From: an uncultured Burkholderiaceae bacterium
GTDB taxonomy: Bacteria > Pseudomonadota > Gammaproteobacteria > Burkholderiales > Burkholderiaceae_F
Direction: 5' to 3'
DNA: 10,158 nt
Assembly (NCBI GenBank): GCA_937936215.1
Contig: CALGWX010000219.1
Location: 1-10,158 of the forward strand
This document shows, piece after piece, positions 6,989 to 10,158 of the stretch (position 1 is the first letter of the stretch; each line of letters begins with the position of its first letter). The notes under the pieces are model-generated. The model was not told where the DNA came from. It did not search any database and saw only the letters and a program-made list of their open reading frames with translations. A program made the position numbers and the translations under genes.

Positions 6989-8172
6989 CGTTGCGCCTCC
7001 GAGGACGCTTGGCAGCGGCCGGCGACCAAGCGGCGCGCGAGGCGGCGGGCGTCAGCATCGATCGCAAGGACCGCCTCGACGGTCTGCGGCTCCGGCGCCG
7101 CCACCGCGGCTAGCGTCTCTTCGATCACGGCAGCAATCTCCGCAAAGGCGAGTCGTTCCTCCAGGAACGCTTCGACCGCGACTTCGTTGGCGGCGTTCAA
7201 TGCCGCCGTGCGCGCGGTGCCCGCCCGCAGCGCCTCGTAGGCCAGCGCCAGGCAGCGGAAGCGCCGCGGATCCGGCGCCTCGAAGGTCAGGCTGCCCAGG
7301 CGCGTGAAGTCGAGCGATGCCGCGCCGCTGTCGATCCGCTCCGGGTAGGCGAGTGCGTAGGCGATTGGCGTGCGCATGTCGGGCGTGCCGAGCTGCGCGA
7401 CCACCGAGCCGTCGGCGAACTCGACCATCGAGTGGATCACGCTCTGCGGGTGGACGACGACGTCGATCCGCTCCGGCGCAAAGCCGAACAGCCAGCTGGC
7501 CTCGATGACCTCCAGGCCCTTGTTCATCAGCGTGGCGGAGTCGACCGAGATCTTCCGGCCCATCGTCCAATTGGGGTGGGCGACCGCCTGCTCGGGCGTG
7601 ATGCCGGAGAAATCGGTGCGGCCCCGGAACGGACCGCCCGAGGCGGTCAGGATGAGCCGGCGCACATCGCGGCCGGCGATCTGCGCCCCCGCCAGGCACT
7701 GGTGGATGGCGCTGTGCTCGCTGTCCACGGGCAGCAGCTGGCCGCCGCCGGCGCGCACGGCGTCGATCAACAGGCGCCCGGCGCAGACCACTGCTTCCTT
7801 GTTGGCGAGCAGCAGCCGCTTGCCGGCACGCGCCGCCGCCAGCGTCGGCACCAAGCCCGCGGCGCCGACGATGGCCGCCACCACCGTGTCGCATTCCGGC
7901 GCGCAGGCGACTTCGGCCAGCGCCTCGGGGCCGCCGAGGGCGACGGTGGGCGCGCCCGCGGCGGCCAGCGCCTGGCGCAGCGCCGGCAGCCGCTGCGGGT
8001 CGGACACGACGGCGTAGCGCGGCCGGAAGCGCGCGCAGATGCCGGCCAGTGGCTCGACGCTGCGGCTGGCCGTCACCGCGTGCAGGGTGAAGCGCTCGGG
8101 GTGGCGCGCGATCACGTCGAGCGTGCTGGCACCGATCGAGCCGGTGGCGCCGAGGAGCGTGATGGCGTTCAT
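6985..8172 (-). CDS. dxr: 1-deoxy-D-xylulose 5-phosphate reductoisomerase
   Basis: Dxr (IspC) rearranges and reduces 1-deoxy-D-xylulose 5-phosphate to 2-C-methyl-D-erythritol 4-phosphate with NADPH and a divalent metal. It is the first committed MEP-pathway step and the target of fosmidomycin. The 395-residue protein (E. coli 398) has the nucleotide-binding GATGSIG (8-14), ANKEAVV (123-129), metal ligands D150 and E152 in PVDSEHSA plus E221 in NKGLEVIEA, the phosphate loop SGGPF (178-182), and the active-site flap HPNWTMGRKISVDSAT (199-214). No catalytic residue is missing. The frame is open far upstream into cdsA, but MNAITLLGATG at 8172 is the family N-terminus. It overlaps the cdsA stop by 4 nt (ATGA). 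No good Shine-Dalgarno sequence is seen, so reinitiation after cdsA is likely. Its isoprenoid product feeds the UppS step encoded upstream. Confidence 0.98.
   Translation of the reverse strand: MNAITLLGATGSIGASTLDVIARHPERFTLHAVTASRSVEPLAGICARFRPRYAVVSDPQRLPALRQALAAAGAPTVALGGPEALAEVACAPECDTVVAAIVGAAGLVPTLAAARAGKRLLLANKEAVVCAGRLLIDAVRAGGGQLLPVDSEHSAIHQCLAGAQIAGRDVRRLILTASGGPFRGRTDFSGITPEQAVAHPNWTMGRKISVDSATLMNKGLEVIEASWLFGFAPERIDVVVHPQSVIHSMVEFADGSVVAQLGTPDMRTPIAYALAYPERIDSGAASLDFTRLGSLTFEAPDPRRFRCLALAYEALRAGTARTAALNAANEVAVEAFLEERLAFAEIAAVIEETLAAVAAPEPQTVEAVLAIDADARRLARRLVAGRCQASSEAQR
6996..7000 (-). promoter_or_regulatory. Ribosome binding site of rseP
   Basis: GGAGG on the minus strand, inside the 3' end of dxr, is 7 nt upstream of the rseP ATG. 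It is the strongest Shine-Dalgarno match I found in the window. Together with the ATGA overlap it fixes the rseP start. Confidence 0.75.
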
Positions 8173-9002
8173 CGCCGCAGCCAGAGGTCGAGCAGCGCCG
8201 CCGCCGGCAGGACGGCGAGCGAGGCATCGATGCGGTCGAGCACGCCGCCGTGCCCCGGCAGTAGGTGGCTGCTGTCTTTCACCTGCGCCTGCCGCTTCAG
8301 CAGGCTCTCGAACAGGTCGCCCACCACCGACAGCGCGACCAGGCCCACCAGCACGGCGCCTGCCGCGGCGATGCCCAGCCGCTGCTGCAGCAGCGTCGTG
8401 AACGCCGGCAGCGACGGCGCGAGCCGCGCCAGCAGCAGCGCCGCCGCCAGCACCGCGACGACCGCGCCGCCCACCCCGGCCCACGTCTTGCCGGGGCTGA
8501 TTCCCGGCGCCAGTTTGCGCCGGCCCCAGCGACGGCCGGCGAAGTAGGCGGCGATGTCCGCCAGCCAGACGATCGCCAGCACCGACAGCAGGTAGCCGAT
8601 GCCCGCGTCGAGCACACGCATGACCGCGAGCCACGCCGCCGCCAGCAGCAGCAGCGCCAGCGCGGTCGACAGGCCGTGCCCCAGGTGACCGCCGCGCTGC
8701 GCCGCCCGCACGATCAGCGCCGCGAGCAGCAGCCAGACGATCGCGGCCGCGCCGATGAGCCACGGTGCGGCGCCGGCGGCGACCGCTGGCAGCAGCGTCT
8801 GCACCGCGAGCAGGCCGGCGGCGAAGGCCGCCGCCACGGCGATGGCGAGCGGCGCCGAGTGCTGCGCCAGGCGCAGCCATTCGAACGCGGCCGCGCCGAG
8901 CAGCAGCGCCAGCACCGCGTCGAGCGCCAGCCGCCCGGCGACCGCGGCGGCGAGGATCACCGCCAACAGCACCACCGCGGTGACGACGCGCTGCTTAAGC
9001 AC
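8169..9002 (-). CDS. cdsA: Phosphatidate cytidylyltransferase (CDP-diacylglycerol synthase)
   Basis: CdsA is an inner-membrane enzyme that makes CDP-diacylglycerol from phosphatidic acid and CTP, the branch point for all bacterial phospholipids. The 277-residue protein is almost wholly hydrophobic, with about seven or eight membrane segments. The complete cytidylyltransferase signature sits at 233-259: SLLKR, then KDSSHLLPGHGG, then DRID. D149 (WLADIAAYFAGR) and SPGKTWAG (169-176) are further family motifs. The residue after KTW is alanine, where I recall Glu or Gln in relatives. The start is GTG at 9002-9000; the resulting MLKQRVVTA aligns with E. coli MLKYRLISA, which supports it. This gives an 8-nt overlap with the end of uppS, with only a weak purine-rich GAAGAA upstream. 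The stop overlaps the dxr ATG by 4 nt. Confidence 0.96.
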   Translation of the reverse strand: MLKQRVVTAVVLLAVILAAAVAGRLALDAVLALLLGAAAFEWLRLAQHSAPLAIAVAAAFAAGLLAVQTLLPAVAAGAAPWLIGAAAIVWLLLAALIVRAAQRGGHLGHGLSTALALLLLAAAWLAVMRVLDAGIGYLLSVLAIVWLADIAAYFAGRRWGRRKLAPGISPGKTWAGVGGAVVAVLAAALLLARLAPSLPAFTTLLQQRLGIAAAGAVLVGLVALSVVGDLFESLLKRQAQVKDSSHLLPGHGGVLDRIDASLAVLPAAALLDLWLRR

Positions 9003-9753
9003 GCAGTTCTTCGGCGGCCGGCGCCGCCACCTGCGCGCTGGTCTGGCCGAAGCGGCGCTCGCGGGTGGCGTACCAGGCGAGCGCCGCGTCGAACGCGGCG
9101 GCGTCGAAGTCCGGCCACAGCGTGTGCGTGAAGTACAACTCGCTGTAGGCGCACTGCCAGAGCAGGAAGTTGCTGATCCGTTGCTCGCCGCCAGTGCGGA
9201 TCAGCAGGTCGGGGTCAGGCGCGAAGGCAAGCCCCAGGTGCGCGGCCAGTTGCTGCTCGGTCAGCCGCTCGGCCAGCGCCGCGGCGTCCGGCGAGGTGGC
9301 GAGCAGCGAGCGCACGGCCTGCACGAGGTCCCAGCGGCCACCGTAGCTGGCGCAGACGGTCAGGTGCAGCCGGGCATTGCCGGCCGTGGCCTGCTCGGCC
9401 TCGTGAATCAGGCGCTGCAGGGCGGGGTCGAAGGCGGCGCGGTCGCCGACCACGCGCAGCCGTACCCCCTGCTCCTTGAGCTTGCCGACCTCCTTCTGCA
9501 GCGCCGAGACGAACAGGCGCATCAGCGTGCTCACCTCGTCCTGCGGCCGCCGCCAGTTCTCGGAACTGAACGCGAACAGGGTCAGGTACTCGACGCCGCG
9601 CCGGCCCGCCTGCTCGACGGCGGCGCGCACGGCGTCGATGCCGCGCGAATGGCCGGAGACGCGCGGCAGGTGGCGGGCCGTGGCCCAGCGGCCGTTACCG
9701 TCCATGATGATGGCCACGTGGCGGGGAACGGCGGGCCGCGGGTGCCGGGTCAT
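8995..9753 (-). CDS. uppS: Di-trans,poly-cis-undecaprenyl-diphosphate synthase
   Basis: UppS (IspU) adds eight isopentenyl units in cis to farnesyl diphosphate, giving the C55 carrier lipid precursor used by peptidoglycan and O-antigen synthesis. The 252-residue cytosolic protein carries all five cis-prenyltransferase regions: HVAIIMDGNGRW (12-23; D18 is the metal/diphosphate aspartate), FAFSSENWRRP (60-70), ASYGGRWDLVQAV (135-147), LLIRTGGEQRISNFLLWQ (183-200; R186, R192 and S194 bind diphosphate), and ELYFTHTLWPDFD (205-217; E205 is a metal ligand). The usual asparagine before YGGR is serine here. The ATG at 9753 is the first plausible start, 134 nt after frr, with no clear Shine-Dalgarno sequence. 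The C-terminus overlaps the cdsA start. The stop is TAA at 8997-8995. Confidence 0.97.
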   Translation of the reverse strand: MTRHPRPAVPRHVAIIMDGNGRWATARHLPRVSGHSRGIDAVRAAVEQAGRRGVEYLTLFAFSSENWRRPQDEVSTLMRLFVSALQKEVGKLKEQGVRLRVVGDRAAFDPALQRLIHEAEQATAGNARLHLTVCASYGGRWDLVQAVRSLLATSPDAAALAERLTEQQLAAHLGLAFAPDPDLLIRTGGEQRISNFLLWQCAYSELYFTHTLWPDFDAAAFDAALAWYATRERRFGQTSAQVAAPAAEELRA

Positions 9754-9887
9754 GGGCAGTCGGATCGTTGGTACAGGAATCGTGGCGCGCCGTTCGCGGC
9801 ACCGCCGAGTGGCGCAGCCGCGCCTGCGATGACGCCGAGCGCCGCGGGCAGGAGGTCAGAACGCACGGGTACCGGGATCACGGGCGC
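9754..9887 (-). other. frr-uppS intergenic gap (134 nt)
   Basis: This is the longest non-coding stretch here and a natural place for a promoter driving uppS and downstream genes. I see no convincing -35/-10 pair, no terminator hairpin with a T-run, and no known riboswitch pattern. A KpnI-like palindrome GGTACC occurs near the frr end but does not extend. The stretch stays open in the frr frame: GTG at 9881-9879 begins a 43-codon frame ending TGA at 9752-9750, overlapping the uppS ATG. With no Shine-Dalgarno sequence and high GC, I do not call it a gene. Confidence 0.4.
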
Positions 9888-10158
9888 TCAGACCGTCAAG
9901 ACTTCCTTTTCCTTCTCTGCGATCAGCTTGTCGATCTCGGCCACGTAGCGGTCGGTGAGCTTCTGCACCTCGTCCTGCGCCCGCCGCTCCTCGTCCTCCG
10001 AGACCTCCTTCTTCTTCAGCATGTCCTTCAGGTGCGCGATCGCGTCGCGGCGGGTGTTGCGCACCGCCACGCGCGCGTTCTCGCCCTCGTGGCGGACGAC
10101 CTTGGTCAACTCCTTGCGCCGCTCCTCGGTCAACGGCGGCATCGGCACCCGGATCACG
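9888..10158 (-). CDS. frr: Ribosome recycling factor, C-terminal half (5' end beyond the right edge)
   Basis: Frr, with EF-G, splits post-termination ribosomes so that subunits are recycled. The window holds 89 complete sense codons, about half of the usual 185. The sequence begins in the conserved VIRVPMPPLTEERRKEL segment and continues with TKVVRHEGENARVAVRN, RRDA, SEDEERRAQDEVQKLTD and a lysine/glutamate-rich final helix ending EKEVLTV. These belong to the long three-helix-bundle domain I that mimics the tRNA acceptor arm. Valine at 10157 (GTG) is an internal codon, not a start, because family members have about 95 residues before it. The stop is TGA at 9890-9888. In related genomes rpsB, tsf and pyrH lie further upstream; none is visible here. 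Confidence 0.97.
   Translation of the reverse strand, partial: VIRVPMPPLTEERRKELTKVVRHEGENARVAVRNTRRDAIAHLKDMLKKKEVSEDEERRAQDEVQKLTDRYVAEIDKLIAEKEKEVLTV

Noticed and set aside
3179..7240. A 1353-codon plus-strand open frame opposite rseP, bamA and skp, which could look like a giant hypothetical protein
   Set aside because: Its codons lie exactly opposite bamA and rseP codons (all begin at coordinates equal to 2 modulo 3). In that register an antisense stop needs sense TTA, CTA or TCA, which are rare at this GC content, and bamA and rseP happen to share the phase across their 12-nt gap. The translation is low-complexity, rich in Arg, Ala, Gln, His and Asp, without domains. Both sense genes are unmistakable.
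6985..8880. A 631-codon minus-strand frame ending in Dxr, suggesting a fusion
   Set aside because: The upstream part is cdsA read in another frame. The real Dxr N-terminus with GATGSIG begins at 8172 at an ATGA overlap.
9750..9881. A 43-codon small protein gene between frr and uppS
   Set aside because: It has a GTG start, no Shine-Dalgarno sequence and no recognisable family, and its length is unremarkable for chance at this GC content. Listed only as a finding to check.
255..9948. Other long plus-strand frames (255-1211, 1702-2793, 7432-8547, 8265-9131, 8755-9948)
   Set aside because: Each is in the same codon-on-codon antisense register with lpxA, lpxD, dxr, cdsA and uppS respectively, and has the same Arg/Ala/His-rich low-complexity composition. 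None has a recognisable domain.
1..10158. Mobile elements, CRISPR arrays, tRNA/rRNA genes, or a hidden new defence or biosynthetic system
   Set aside because: Almost every base belongs to a well-known core gene in the expected order. I saw no inverted terminal repeats, repeat-spacer pattern, cloverleaf sequence or composition break.

Overview
The window is a compact block of conserved bacterial core genes, all on the minus strand and very GC-rich. It reads from high to low coordinates as frr (3' part), uppS, cdsA, dxr, rseP, bamA, skp/ompH, lpxD, fabZ, lpxA and lpxB (5' part). This is the classical proteobacterial frr-to-lpxB cluster. The gene order and protein details (Frr ending in a TV tail; LpxA with an NVGTADGGG-type loop and an AYAHVAHDC motif) fit a high-GC betaproteobacterium. 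That assignment is inference from remembered family sequences. I cannot name a genus.

Layout. 10158-9888: C-terminal half of ribosome recycling factor. 9887-9754: a 134-nt gap, the largest non-coding stretch. 9753-6985: uppS, cdsA, dxr and the start of rseP, packed with overlaps of 8, 4 and 4 nt. 6988-3314: rseP and bamA, 12 nt apart. 3313-3243: a 71-nt gap holding a small hairpin and a -10-like hexamer. 3242-356: skp, then lpxD after 17 nt, fabZ and lpxA joined by 1-nt TGATG junctions, then lpxB 7 nt later, running off the left edge. No stretch over 300 nt lacks a gene.

How the genes work together. Dxr commits carbon to the MEP isoprenoid pathway, and UppS turns its products into undecaprenyl diphosphate, the lipid carrier for peptidoglycan and O-antigen. 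CdsA makes CDP-diacylglycerol for phospholipids. LpxA, LpxD and LpxB build lipid A. FabZ keeps (3R)-hydroxyacyl-ACP, the LpxA/LpxD donor, in balance with fatty-acid elongation. Skp escorts outer-membrane proteins to BamA, and RseP is the site-2 protease of the sigma-E envelope stress response. The block therefore gathers envelope lipid, lipopolysaccharide and outer-membrane-protein biogenesis with its stress sensor.

I found no mobile element, CRISPR array, tRNA or rRNA, and no convincing undescribed system. The very long plus-strand open frames are antisense shadows of these genes. The second-look items are small: a non-ATG start and Arg-rich leader on bamA, a predicted long-chain acyl pocket in LpxA, an open frame filling the frr-uppS gap, the bamA-skp gap, and single-residue departures in UppS and CdsA.
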